From Cycas panzhihuaensis (Eukaryota; Cycadophyta): DNA of 64,000 bases. Positions within the stretch are counted from its first letter, which is position 1. Each line of letters begins with the position of its first letter. The stretch covers positions 183,279,741-183,343,740 of the forward strand of contig CM041465.1 of the NCBI GenBank assembly GCA_023213395.1, read 5' to 3'. The position numbers and the translations under genes were made by a program. Shown one piece after another: positions 42,001 through 53,833 of this stretch. Under the pieces are notes generated by a model. The model was not told the DNA's origin, ran no database searches, and worked only from the letters and a program-made list of their open reading frames with translations.

Positions 42001-42395
42001 TGTACAAGTAAACAAGCACTAAAAGCAAATATTCAAGTGAAAAATACAATATCTATAACTTTAATGATTCAAATAGACTAAATATTAAAGTGAAATAAAA
42101 CCAATAATCTGTACAAAAGATACCAAACTTACAATAAGTAAAACTAAATCACTAGCTTCCCCTTTAAGGTGAGGCGTCCTCCCAAAGATAGCTCCTTAAG
42201 TATGACAAATCCATAACCCAAATTGATGCCCAAGTCCAAGACCGAAAAGCCCTATATATAGGCAACCAGAATCCACTTAAAGAAGTTGGCCAGAAGATAT
42301 AGCTAAAGTTGGCCAGAATAAGTAATGAAGTCAACCAGAATACTACATAGTGAAGTCAGCCGGAATAACTAATGAAGACTACATAATTATTAACA
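42001..42395 (-). repeat. GYP3 5' LTR, outer piece
   Basis: On the reverse strand it starts TGTTAATAATTATGTAG and contains CCTATATATAGGG near 42252 (a palindromic TATA box). Together with 36582-36660 the LTR is about 474 bp. The outer end is placed by the TG dinucleotide alone. Confidence 0.6.
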
Positions 42396-42399
42396 TTAA

Positions 42400-42723
42400 T
42401 GTTTATTTATGGCTCATAACTTAGGTTATGAGCCTCCCCTTAAAGTTTTGTACTATATTAAATTCTAGGATTATTTAATTATTTTGTGAGTGATGAGTCA
42501 TCTGGAGTTACACCTCTCGAATCACATGTGTCACCTAATTAGGGATTAGATTCCTTTTAGAATTTGTATTTATGTACATGTTGTGCATTATTGAATTTTA
42601 AACAAAGATGATTTTACTTCGAGATTATACCATTAATGTGAATCCAATTTTCATGTTATTTTGAAAGTAAATCTTATAAAATTAGGTCTCGATCCTGTTA
42701 GATGTAATGTTTAACAGCTTACA
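42400..42723 (+). repeat. Orphan LTR followed by a perfect copia-type PBS
   Basis: The end CTTACA is followed by TGGTATCAGAGC at 42724-42735. The start is less certain; TGTTTATTTATGG at 42400 is my choice. The left part carries a perfect hairpin, GGCTCATAAC/GTTATGAGCC, at 42412-42435. No partner LTR occurs in the window. Confidence 0.55.
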
Positions 42724-42735
42724 TGGTATCAGAGC

Positions 42736-44215
42736 TAGCTTTTTAGTGTTGTATTATTGTTTAGGGAGCTGGAAATTTCCCCTTTTTAGCAGTTTTGCAA
42801 GATGTTGTAGATTGTAGTTGTTGGTGTTCGTGTAGAGGCACTCTCCTATAACAACTATTTTCAAACATAATCGTCTGAGTACTATTAAGCAGACAAAACT
42901 AGTTTTTTTCTTCAAGGGGGAGTGGCCATTAACAAGTTGTTGATGCTTTTTTAGTTAATTTTAATGGTATAATTTTCTCAAAGGTAGTAAGATACCTATT
43001 TAGCATGATTTATTACTTTTCTTCTCTGCATTGAACTCTACATTATCTATTATTTTAAGTTTTTTATTATCTAGCATGTATTTGTTAATCATTAACATGC
43101 AAATACATTAAGTGTTAATGTCAGCTCAAACTTATTGCTCTATTTATTGAGCAAGTAAGACATCGTTCTAATAGTGACATGCAAACTTGAACAGTGACAT
43201 GCAAGCATAAAAGAAGATGGACAAATACCTCCTGCAAGGCAGATGACCTGCAGGCTTAAAAATTCACATGAAAACCCAATGTGCATGCACCAACAGGCAA
43301 AAACAGTGAACAGATGACCTCTGTTAAATGATGAAAGACCTCTGCTGAAAGATAGATTTTAATCATCTGTTGAACACACTACAAAGTGATTAAAATGGGC
43401 AATAAATAAATTGTTGAAAGACCTTTGTTAACATGAATGGGCATTGACATGATTAATATTCTTTGAAGTAAAGTGACTAGAAAAACACCATGAAGAAAAA
43501 GCTTTGCAAAAGATTTGATAAAACACTAAAAAAGATTGATCAAAGCTTGATGAAATACAATGAAAAAGCAATGATAAAATATATTAAAAAGCTTATTTAT
43601 CAAACTTTATAAAGGGGTACAAGTATTGAAATGGGTACATTCGAGGGAATATCCCAAACTGTATAAACTAAAGTCTCAACATTATCAAAAAAATGAACTT
43701 TTTCAATGTGAGGAGGCTGCATGACCTTCATGTTCACGAGTAACTTATGGAGGATAAATACGCCTAGAAATCAATCAAATGAGCTCCAATCTTTGAACAG
43801 AGATAAACACCCACCTCCTAGAGACCCACATAAGTCATTCGTACCAACAAACAAAGTAAAAAAGATTTTTTGGAGCTACATAGTTGTGGAAGGCCATATA
43901 GCTAAATGGAAATGTAGAGACCATTTTTTCTTATTTTATGCCAAAAGAATCATAGAGCAAGCCATCAATCACAGAGGACAGTACGTAGGTTTTTATAGAC
44001 ATTTGAGAGCCACAAGAAGCAAAATGAAGTCGTACAGAGCAAAATGAACACTTAAACAGTGTAAAAAATGGCTCAAACATTGCCCATTGAAATTGAGATT
44101 GATATATGTCGAATGGAAACCTATTGCAGGACAGATGAGGCAGTATGCATGAAGCAATGACAAAAAACAAGGCCAAATTTGCTCTCCATTGAGAAACATT
44201 ACTCACAGAAGCCAA
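42736..44215. other. Unassigned interior after the orphan LTR
   Basis: About 1.5 kb with no clear coding region. CAAGGGGGAGTGG near 42924 looks like a polypurine tract, but no LTR copy follows. A forward ORF of 108 codons (43721-44047; basic, no known motif) and a reverse frame that continues by chance from COP-S2 RNase H are present. On the reverse strand TCTATAAAAACC near 43995 resembles a TATA box, so a diverged LTR may be hidden here. Confidence 0.4.
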
Positions 44216-45540
44216 ATTTGAAGTCCTTTTCAGATATCTAAGTATCCTTTTTGTTGCTCTCCAATGTACTAGTTTTAGATCCTGCATGTACTTAGAGATT
44301 ACTCCTACAAAGTATTAAATGTCAAGTCTGGTTGCAGTAAGATATATTAGGCTTCCAACTAGTTGCTTGTATAGAGTTGTATCAACTGAAGTTTCTTTTG
44401 TGGATGGCGTCAAGTCACAACCTGTTTCCATAGGTGTTGCACAACTATTACAATCTTACATCTTGAATTTTTTTAGCAATTTCTTGGCATATTTGTTCTG
44501 TGACATAGTGATTGAATCTTCCTTCTAGTTTACTTCTATGCCAAGGTAATAATTTAGAAGTCCCAAGTCAATCATCTCAAATCCTTTTTCTAATTGCACT
44601 TTTATGGTTGTGATGGACTCCATGTCGTTGCTTATGAGAATCATGTCATCTACATATACTACAATTATTGTGATCAACCCTAGATTTTTTTCCACATATA
44701 GACTAGAGTCTGATTCGCATCTTTTGAAACCATTTTGAATGAGATATTTGTCCAACTTGGCATACCATGCCCTTGGAGCTTGTTTTAGCCCATATAGAGC
44801 CCTTTTTAGCCTACATACAAGATGTTCTTGTCCATTTTGAACATATCTTTTTGTTTGTTGCATGTACACCTCTTCTTCAAGATCTCCATTCAAAAAGACA
44901 CTTTTTACACCCAACTGATAGATTTCCCAGTTTTGTTGTGCAACTAAGGCTATTACTATTTGTACTATATTTAACTTGGCCATTGGAGAAAAAGTTTCAT
45001 CATAGTCAGCTCCAGGAGTCTGAGTATAGCCCTTGGCCACTAATCTAGCCTTGTATTTTTCTATTATGCCATCAAAATTTTCTTTTATTTTATATACCTA
45101 CCTATAGTTAACAAATGGTTTGCATATAGGTGGTTCAACCAGTTCCCAAGTTTTGTTTTTAGAGATAGATTCCATTTCTGTGTCCATTGCAGCTTTCCAC
45201 TCACCATGTTGGCTTGCTTCTTCATATGATTGGGGTTCAACGGAGTAGAATAGAGCTTGATGTTTTTGGGACCTTGTTCTGTTCTGTAGGTAAATATGTC
45301 TCCTTTAGCTTTCTCAACTATTTTGAGATACCATTTAGGTATCTTTCTGGAGGATGTTCTGCTTTCTTCATCTTCTTCAGGGCTCGATTCTCTAGGGAAT
45401 GAAGGAGCTCTTTCTGATTGTTCATCTTCATCTATTCCTATTTCTTCATATGTGATTCCAGATATATCTTCAGGTGAAGAGATTTCTGTGAGAGATTCCT
45501 TTACAGGCATTTCAATTTTCTAGTATGATATTGGGCTTAC
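44216..45540 (-). pseudogene. COP-S2 reverse transcriptase and truncated RNase H
   Basis: The frame 45040-44525 carries [69 protein letters not shown] and [13 protein letters not shown], with YVDD intact. The Asp of QMDVKSAFLNG is replaced by Gly (QLGVKS). Upstream 45510-45085 is the integrase/RT hinge, rich in Ser and Glu. Downstream, RNase H begins with LIYLTATRLDI-type and HWRATKRILRYLK blocks, then ends at foreign DNA. Confidence 0.88.
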
Positions 45541-46920
45541 AACAATATCTTTCTCATTAAAAATAACATCTCTACTTACATAGATCTATTTGTCTTTAGG
45601 TCTATGCATCTGTAGACTTTTGAATTTTTGTTGCAACCTATCATTATGCACTCTATGCTTTTACAATCAAGTTTTGATCTTTTTTTATCAGGAATGTGAA
45701 CAAAAGCTTGACAACCAAAGATTTTTGCATTACTTACACCTGGTTTGTGTCATATCCATGCCTCTTCTGGAGTTACTTTACTCAAGGCTTGCGTTGCACT
45801 TTGATTTATTAGATAAACAATTGTGTTTATAGCTTCTACCCAATAAGTTTTTGAAATCTGTCTGTCCTAGATCATGCTTCGATCCATTTCTATAATTGTT
45901 TTGTTCATTCGCTCGGCCACTCCATTCGACTGAGGTGTATATGGAGTTGTGATTTGTCGACGTATCCCATGAGTTCTATAATAAGCCTGGAATTCTTTTG
46001 AAATGTATTGACCTCCTCTATCAGATCTAATGCACTTTATTTTGTTTTTGCATTCCAATTCAACTTCAGCCATGAATTCTTTGAATTTATCAAATATTTC
46101 ATATTTACTATAGAGAAAGTAAATCCAAACTTTTCTAGAAAAGTCATCAATAAATATGAAGAAATATCGGGCACCATTGATTCAACTTGGAGTGATAGCA
46201 CCACACAAATCAAAGTGCACTAACTCTAATTTGCTCATTGCATGCCATTCACATTTTTGAAAAGGAAAACGATGTTGTTTACCAAGCAAGCAATCTTTGC
46301 AGACAAAAGAATGAAATGTCATATCTAGAAATCCATCAACCATTTTTGAATTTTTCAACAACTCTAGTCTATCAAAGGAGATATGCCCATACTTCAAATA
46401 CCAAAATTTATTATTATCAACATTTGCAACAACAAAGACTTCTACATCAATTTTTGTAATGATAGGGTTAGAGAGCAATTTATAGAGATCATTGCTTTCT
46501 ATACCCTTAGCAATTACAACACCTCCTTTTTTCATGTCTAAATGTAATAGAACCCATTCTCATCAAAAAGTTCATAGCTTTTTCTTCCCAAGCTATAAAA
46601 CAAAGAGAAGGTTTTTTTAAAGTCCTAGAACAAAGAGAACATTGACAATTTTCTGAACTGTTCCTTTTATCTTGACTGCTATCATTCCAATCCCTTGAAT
46701 GTTGAGAGGATATTTGTTCCCTAACTCTACTGATTTGTTAAGAGAGTAGGGCTTTAGGGATTCAAACCACTCTCTACGACCTGTCATATGATTGGATGCT
46801 CCTGAGTCGATCTACCAGACATCTTTGTCTTTGAGACTTACATTGAGTGAGACTATGAATGTAGTTTCTTCTTCGTCTCCATCAAAATTGTTCTGCTCCT
46901 TGTTGTAGTTTCTAACAGGT
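45541..46920 (-). pseudogene. COP-S2 protease and integrase
   Basis: The protease near 46800 reads IDSGASNHMTGRREWFESL with intact DSGAS. The frame 46535-46182 holds FWYLKYGHISFDRLELLKNSKMV, CKDCLLGKQHRFPFQKCEW (zinc finger) and LELVHFDLCGAITPS. The frame 46073-45867 gives KCIRSDRGGQYISKEFQAYY and TPYTPQSNGVAERMNKTIIEM, with second Asp and Glu present. Near 45690 VHIPDKKRSKLD closes the domain. The gene is frameshifted but keeps its catalytic residues. Confidence 0.88.
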
Positions 46921-47814
46921 CTTTTCCCTCTCTGAATATCAGCTCTTCTTTGAGAGCACTGACATGGAATGTGGCCTATTTGCCGACAATGATAGCAAAC
47001 ATCGAATGCTCTGCAATTGCTCGAAAAGTGTCCAGGCTTCTATAATTGAAATAGACCCTAGCGTCTCTTGGTGGAATTGAACATCCTCTACCTTTGTTTT
47101 CCTGTCATCTCCCTCCAGACTAGCTTATGGTGTCAGGGGTTCTTTTGCGACATCTTGAGATTGACTGCCCACATCCTCTAGAGCCAAAGCTAACTTTGGA
47201 TAAAAAAGTGTCTTCGGTTTCTATCTCCTCTTCATACCTCTTGTTCCTTTGTTCTTGTCTGAGAAGAAGTCATATTAAAGACTCAAGGACATAGTATCAG
47301 TCTAATCGTTATTAGTTATTGAATTCAGCATGTTATCAAAGGATTTTGGGAACTTATTTACAATCATTTCGATAAGCTCCTGTTCAGGTAAATTGGCACC
47401 AGCATTGATTAGATCATTCCTGACTAAAGTTACTTTATGAATGAATTCTGAGATGCTCTCCTTTTCCTTCATATGCAATTTAAATAATCCTTCTTTTAAA
47501 GCTACAATCCTGGCTTGACTTTTTTGGCTACAAAGACTAGCAAATACTTTCCAAATTTTTTCAGAGAAGTTCAATCTTTCAGCATACACTAAGAGAGGAT
47601 CTAAGATGGATAATTTTAGAATTATTACTCCTGAATTGTTTCTCTCATCCCAATTAGGTTGAGCAATTGCATCAGTTGGCCTTTTGTCTACTCCTGTGGC
47701 TATGTTCCAGGCTTTTTTGGCTCTCAACAGGGTTTCAATCTTAATTTTCCATACAAAATGATTAGTTTCAGTCAATTTGTCCTAGTCATTCAAGGCAATA
47801 ATGGAAGAGGCCAT
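46921..47814 (-). pseudogene. COP-S2 gag
   Basis: The start is the ATG at 47814 (MASSIIALND), stop after 10 codons; the frame 47775-47302 continues TETNHFVWKIKIETLLRAKKAWNIATG, WDERNNSGVIILKLSILDPLL, KSQARIVALKEGLFKLHMKEKESISEFIHKV and EQELIEMIVNKFPKSFDNML. Downstream near 46990 one knuckle is CYHCRQIGHIPCQC; a second has lost Cys residues. This is a standard copia gag, about 250 codons. Confidence 0.9.
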
Positions 47815-48500
47815 CTTAAAAAATGATCAGAAGGTATCAGATTGCTCTTTAGGACTTGTAAACAGGCTAGTCGTATGGGTGTACAAAATTCCATATGCTA
47901 GTACAGTTGTACGAATGAGAATGAGCAGGGAGCCAAGTGAAAGATCTTAATTTGAGGATCCCAAATATATTATTATTTTTCTAGGATGTAACTTATTTTT
48001 CTCAGAAAATGGCCCATAAAGGAGAAAGTATGACTAAGGTTTTAAAGAGAATATTGCTCAAAAAATCTAGTGAAATTCTTCAAAAGAGGATGCAATCTAA
48101 TCGATTGGACAGAGGGAAGATTTCTGGACAAATCTTACCCGAAATAAATGTGTCTTTTGGGAGAAATCTTCACTAAATGCTCCAAACCCACGTGTTTCAG
48201 AAAATGGGCAAAAACTCCTTCAAAACTGCAAAATCTACAATTGATCCTTTAGAGAAAGATGGCGTACTAATCGAGGCAGCCCCGTTGGTGAAATTTCAAC
48301 AAATTCTAAGAACTTTAAGAAAATGGCATCCGTTTAGTTTCGTACAATGTCCGTACACAGCAGTTCATACACAAAGATCTTCTCTGAGATAGAAAACTTC
48401 TTTGTTTACCTTTACATGATCCTCTGATGGCTCAACAATGCAAAATATTAGACTGTTTCTGATTTCAGAAACCTTTATCAGACCACCTGTTATGATACCG
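47815..48500 (-). other. COP-S2 leader
   Basis: Between gag and LTR there is no sense ORF. The PBS directly inside the LTR reads CGGTATCATAACAGG, diverged from TGGTATCAGAGC. GTAC-type words are at 47880-47915 and 48336-48372. Confidence 0.7.
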
Positions 48501-48695
48501 TGAAAGAAATCTTCATTAAAGGAAGACAGAATGTTGATTATGGGAGAAAATCACTTTCTATATATACAACAAATGTTTTGTAACTATTTACTGTGTGTAA
48601 GCCATTTGTCTAATACTTGTCTTTATTACAATGATAGAGGTCTAATATACGACCCTCATTAACATAATGTCTTAAATAAAACATTACCTTTAACA
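48501..48695 (-). repeat. COP-S2 5' LTR
   Basis: 195 bp; reverse strand TGTTAAAGGTAATGTTTTATTTAAG...GATTTCTTTCA. CTATATATAC near 48561 is the likely promoter. Confidence 0.85.
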
Positions 48696-49246
48696 CTCAA
48701 ATCGCTTCATTTGAAGCCTTTTCATTGAGATTTCATCAAGCATTGTAAAGCAACAGCAACATCATCCACTTAAGCAAATTAATCTAAATCAACTTAAATC
48801 ATTAAAACTTACTTTAAAATTTTGTTAGAGAGGCCCGAAAAAGGTTAAAACCTTGCCTCTAAAAATCTCAAGCTTGATGCATTCCCTACGGAACCAACCA
48901 ATCGTACGGTCATTGTACACCAATTGAAGTTCTCTTGAAAAAGGGGGTTCACAATGGGTGTTATTGGGGTTGAGAATCCTAATGAAAGCATGGTACAACC
49001 ATGCAGATCAATCCTACCTAGCCTTGTTCTAGATTTGACTTGGCCAACTATTGGATCTATCTAAAAAGATGAGGATAGACCAACTCTTAGCCTAACCCTC
49101 CACCCCTCATCACTCTCTTTAGTTGTTAGATCTTCTTTGTAAGATCAAGGTTGTTGTTGTGTTAGAAGGTGGAACTTAAGCGATAAAAGCTTTGAGACTC
49201 TAAGTCATCTACTAGCTTCAAGAACCTTTTAATCAACTTTAAAATT

Positions 49247-50190
49247 ATGGCTACTATTAACATGCTTAATGCATGTACCATTAAACTAAATGGATAGGAT
49301 AATTATTGGGAATGGAAGAGGCAAACATAAAATCTGTTGATAATGAATAAGTTTTGGACATTTGTATCTGGTAAGAATTGAAAGCCCAAATGAAAGAAAT
49401 GTACTTATTTATCCTTATCCTGCTTTAATTGCAGCTTGGTAAGCTAAGGATGAAATTGCCTTAACATTTCTTCACATGGTTGTTGATGTAAATATTGATC
49501 AAAACATTGCTTGTGCTTGTACTTCAAACGAAGCTTGGGATACTTTGACTTCATCGTATGCAAGGTGAGATGATGCTCATATCATAATGACAAAAGCTAA
49601 ATTGTATTCTTCGAAATTTGTAAAGCCCATGTTAGCATTTTATATTCTATCAAAGAAATTTATAATGAGTTGAATACTCTTGGAAAACTAGTTTCGCGGG
49701 ATGAACTTGTAATTGCCACATTGCATGCTTTGCCAAAGAAGTATAGTGGATTCATCTCCTGAATCACAAGAGATGACACACTTGCTACATTGACTTTCAA
49801 TCAGCTTGAGAGTCTTTTACTTCAAGAACAAATCTATTTTCAACAGGATGAACCATCAACATTAGGTGCATTCATAGTCAAATTTAAGGCCAAACAAAAT
49901 TCCAAAGAATCACTTCAAAAACAGTTTGGGAATGTGAACATTGACACTTCAAAAACTAATGTCATTTGTCATTATTATGATAAGGTAGGCCACATAACAC
50001 CTGAATGTCAAAAAAAGCAATATGACTTGCAGCAGCAGCAACAGTTCTAGTAGCCACATCAGCAGAAGTATCAATAGCAACAACAACCACCCCCTCAACC
50101 AAATCTAGGTGGATTTCAAGGAGATCAAAGAGGAAGGGGGGGCTTTAGAGGTGGCAACCAATGCCACACAAATCAATTTGCAGATGAAGA
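49247..50190 (+). pseudogene. COP-L4 gag
   Basis: The start is the ATG at 49247 (MATINMLNACTIKLNG), interrupted by TAG before DNYWEWKRQT. Middle parts match COP-L3: KDEIALTFLHMVVDVNIDQNI and EAWDTLTSSYAR in shifted frames. The frame 49790-50050 has TFNQLESLLLQEQIYFQQ and the knuckle VICHYYDKVGHITPEC, where the second Cys is Tyr. It ends in a Gln-rich stretch (LQQQQQF) and GRGGFRGGNQ, a typical copia gag tail. Confidence 0.85.
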
Positions 50191-51776
50191 AAAAATGTTT
50201 TGGGCTTATCACAACCTTCAAAGTGATAACACATGGATAATTAACTCAGGGGCATCTCAACACATGACAAGCAATGATGAGTTGCTCTTCAACATCAAAG
50301 AAGGAAGAGGGAAAACAGTTACATTTGGAAACAATGAATCTGTTGAGATACTTGGTATAGGCAAAATTGCCTCATTTCATTCACCAAACAACCCTACTTC
50401 TACATTTTCCACTGGAGATGCCTACTTGATAACTTCAATGGAGAAAAGCCTCTTATTTATTAGTCAATTAGACAAACAATAGATGATTATACTATTTAAA
50501 GGTGGGAAACGTACTATTAATGATAGGAATGATCAAGTGGTAGCCATTGGTCATGAGGACCATGGTCTTTATAAATTGGATGCATCAAACATTACACTTC
50601 ATACTACATCTGTTGTTCTGTCATATAATCTATGTCCAAATATCAACGTTAGCATAATAGACTAAGCCATTTAATCCTAGAAAACATCAAAATGATGTTT
50701 AATAGAAACATGGTGTATGGACTTCAAAAGATATCTGCATCAAAGTGTCTTTGTGAAGCATGTATTATGGGGCTCAGCATAAAGAGCCTTTTCCTAAAGG
50801 CAACTCATGATGGGCATCGCAACCTTTGCAGTTAGTTCATACAGATTTATATGGACTTATGTCCACGACATCTCTTTGAGGAGCTTTGTACTATATCACC
50901 TTCATCAATGATTTTTCACACAAAGTTTAGGTGTACTTCATTAAACATAAACCAAAGGCATTAGAAAATTTTAAGGAATTCAAACTTGATGTGGAAAATG
51001 AATCAGAATATTCAATCAAAATATTGAGATCTGACAATGGAGGTGAATTTACCTCAAGGGAATTTAATCAATTCTGCAACGCTCGTGGAATCAGAAGACA
51101 ACTCATTGCTTCACATACACCTCAACAGAATGGAGTATCTAAACGAATGAATAGGACTTTGGCCAATAAATCCAAAGCAATGATACATGCAAAAGGGCTT
51201 CCTCATTCTTATTGGGCAGAAGCATTCCACACAATAGTCTATGTGGCTAATGAGAGTCCAACTACAATAGTCACTAACATCACACCGAAGGAGGCTTGGT
51301 CTAGTAGAAAACCAACTATTAGCCATTTGAGGACTTTTGGGTGTACTGCTTATATGTATATTCCCCATTAGCAAAGAAAGAAGTTAGATCATAATAGTCT
51401 CAAATGTATTTTCCTTGGTTATTCTATTAACAGCAAATCATATAGGGTATATGACCCCACTACCAAGAAAATGCATGTTTCTAGAGATGTAATCTTTGCT
51501 GAAGATATTGAGAAGTTGGAATCTGCATCCATCCAATCTCCTCCTGAAAAAGGCAAACAGATTGTTGAGGACTTCCTTCCCTCACAATCTTCTACAACAT
51601 GTTCATCTTTTGCTCCTATCACTTCTTCGTCTACTTCTACTTCAACTACTTCAGATACAACTCCATTTGATCTTGGTACTTCTTCTCTTGATCAGCCAAT
51701 ACATCTAGAGGATATTGAGGGTGAAGCTACATCTATAAAAAAGCTACCCAAATGGTACACTCAAACAGTATAAGAC
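50191..51776 (+). pseudogene. COP-L4 protease and integrase
   Basis: The protease at 50234-50275 reads WIINSGASQHMTSND; the catalytic Asp is Asn. Integrase: LVHTDLYGL near 50830, YITFINDFSHKVWVYFIKHKPKA near 50890-50950, then the open frame 50931-51371 with ILRSDNGGEFTSREFNQF (second Asp) and TPQQNGVSKRMNRTL. In the last block the catalytic Glu is Lys. GLPHSYWAEAFHTIVYVANESPT, KEAWSSRKPTISHLRTFGC and MHVSRDVIFAED follow. The hinge before RT is a Ser/Thr-rich stretch (51590-51700). It ends with KKLPKWYTQTV and a stop. Confidence 0.9.
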
Positions 51777-52270
51777 ATTCAGATTATAGAAGGAAAATGT
51801 CCATCAAAGATGAGGCAACAATCAATCAATTATGCACTTACGACTGATATACTTTGTGTTGATGAGCATTCCACTTTTGAGGAGGCTAATAAAAATGAAA
51901 AGTGGAAAGCTTCCATTCATGAGAAAAATCATTCTATTGAAAAGAATGGAACTTTGGATTTGGTTAAATTGCCTAATAGAAAAAAGGTAAACAGATGTGA
52001 AAGGTGACACAAAGCCAAATTTTAATCTAACGATTCTATCGAGCATCACACAGCTCGACGGGTGGCCAAAGGATTCAAATAGAAAGAAGGCATTGACTAT
52101 GGAGCAACCTTTGCACCTGAGACACATATGTACACTGTCAAACTAAAATTGACCCGATCTGCTCAATACAAGTGCTCAATTCTTCAGATGGACATGACGA
52201 GAACTTTTCTCAATGGCGACCCTACAGTGGAGGAATATTTGGAGTGACCTCGCTAGTACAACATCTTGGT
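51777..52270 (+). pseudogene. COP-L4 reverse transcriptase start, deleted after FLNGD
   Basis: The frame begins with MRQQSINYALTTDILCVDEHSTFEEANKNEKWKASIHEKN and KNGTLDLVKLPNRKKVNRCE. It continues out of frame through ARRVAKGFK and KEGIDYGATFAPE, then SILQMDMTRTFLNGDPTVEEYLE near 52180-52240. Immediately after, the sequence jumps to the 3' untranslated end and polypurine tract. YVDD, the thumb and all RNase H are absent, a loss of about 1.3 kb compared with COP-L2. Confidence 0.85.
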
Positions 52271-52277
52271 GTCCAAC

Positions 52278-52330
52278 TTAACATTGTAAACATTAAAGGG
52301 GGGTGTTAAACCTTTATGTTTAAATGTTAA
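52278..52330 (+). promoter_or_regulatory. COP-L4 polypurine tract within an inverted repeat
   Basis: TTAACATTGTAAACATTAAAGG (52278-52299) and CCTTTATGTTTAAATGTTAA (52311-52330) are complementary over 20 pairs with two single-base bulges. The G-run of the tract and the LTR start at 52304 are in the loop. Confidence 0.75.
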
Positions 52331-52855
52331 AGTGATGTACTTTATAATGCATTATTGATGTATTTTATATAACTTTATATTAGTGCGGCTTATCACTTAA
52401 TGTGATAAAGTATGCACCCACATTCTTTCTAGTTGCATAACATTGTAACTTGAGGGTTAATATGCCCTAATGCACTTGTGCTTACAAGAGAGCTCAAGAG
52501 GACACTTGTCCTGCATGCAACTAATTGGCTTGCATGTTTGACATTCATCAAACATGCAGTGCTCCAAGTTCTCTATATATTGAGACCATTTCTCATGTAT
52601 CTTGTATGAGAGAGTGTTGTATTATTATGCTGCTAGTCTTGTTTATCTAAGTTATTCTTATTTATTTGAAGTAGGATCAATTCCTTCTCCTCCATATTTG
52701 TGACCTTCTCATGCTTATGATCATTGTGCCTAATATTTACCTATGTGCTCATCTTCATGCTCGCATAGCTAGATGCTAATCATCTTCATATTGTAGCAAA
52801 CTTTCCTCTCCATTAGATCATAAGGGTTGTAGGCTTAATGCCTTCATTCTCAATA
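52304..52855 (+). repeat. COP-L4 3' LTR
   Basis: 552 bp, TGTTAAACCTTTATG...CTCAATA, following AAAGGGGGG. It is homologous to the COP-L1 and COP-L3 LTRs; the terminal CA reads TA. Confidence 0.88.
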
Positions 52856-53833
52856 TCTCAGTGCAAGCAACCAACACCAACAACGCATGTAACATTCAAT
52901 AGCTCACAAGACTCAACACCCAACAACTTCTTCATCTATTGAACCAAGCAACAACATCAAACATATGAATACACCTCCAAAAGAGAAAATGGCCATGCCA
53001 GACACATAGAGAGTTGAGGAACAACTACAAGTCCAAGCAAAGAAGGCACAAAGCCCTAGTGAGAGCACCTACACCCCTATCATTGATGGACACAGACTCA
53101 CTTTTGCTAGCAACCAAAAAGTGGCACTAACCCAAAATTGCGCAATCCAAACATATGAGGGACTAGGCCACTGATGCTCACTACCTAAGCAACATACCCA
53201 TCTCTGAATGATCTATCGCCACAAAATGCCATGCAAATAAAGAACAAACCAAAAACCTACATCACACATCAACACAACCTATTGTAGACACAAACCCCCA
53301 CACATTATCAAGAGGGAGGACCAAAAGCACACTAGAAAACCCAACTCATGTGAGTTGAGTAGAAAATCCTAAGAGACTACTGAAATAACCACACCTCCTT
53401 GGGTCCCAAGACTAAGAACCCAACCAAGAAACAGAAGGCAACAACCTAGGAACACCAAAAAAGAAAGCGTGACCCTACCTAGCCTAGCAAAGACACCAAG
53501 ATACACAATCTCTAAAAGAAGACAACACCCCAAGAACCTAGAATGCCTCCCCCAAGAACCAAAGGAGACATAGGATAGGCTTGAAGGGGAAAAGGCTTAT
53601 GGATGACAAATCTAAACATCTAAGAAGCTAAAGGTCGGATGCAATAAATGTAGTAGTGATGGTAATAATTGCAATAGAAGATCTCTAAAAAGATAATAAA
53701 TTCACCATGCATACATTCATCAAAGTAGATTTCCACCATAGAACATAGATAAATCATCCATAGAAGAATAGCACGACTTGCAGCAGTAACATAAAATAGT
53801 AATATAATGACAGATAAAATATCCAACAACAGT
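52856..53833. other. Unassigned A/C-rich stretch
   Basis: About 1 kb, rich in A and C on the forward strand, with no motif, ORF or copy elsewhere in the window that I recognise. It may be the target of COP-L4 or the outer part of the GYP4 LTR. Confidence 0.4.

Larger units (their letters stand above)
44216..48695 (-). mobile_element. COP-S2: Ty1/copia element, 3' truncated
   Basis: A 5' LTR (48501-48695), PBS, leader, gag, protease, integrase and RT are present on the reverse strand. RNase H breaks off near 44216 after KLVHWRATKRILRYLKRTSN. The 3' LTR is missing. On the right it abuts COP-L4 leader sequence at 48696, so it was inserted in COP-L4. Confidence 0.88.
48696..52855 (+). mobile_element. 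COP-L4: Ty1/copia element, 5' end missing, pol deleted
   Basis: Leader, gag, protease, integrase, the start of RT, polypurine tract and 3' LTR lie on the forward strand. The leader matches COP-L1. Its 5' LTR is not seen, because COP-S2 and unknown DNA replace it. Most of RT and all of RNase H are deleted. Confidence 0.85.

Noticed and set aside
42924-42940. Polypurine tract and 3' LTR making a short TRIM with the orphan LTR at 42400
   Set aside because: CAAGGGGGAGTGG looks like a PPT, but the DNA after it does not match the LTR at 42400-42723.
43721-44047. 108-codon ORF as a possible host gene
   Set aside because: No recognisable domain, no splice or promoter context, surrounded by transposon debris. 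Kept only as an unassigned stretch.
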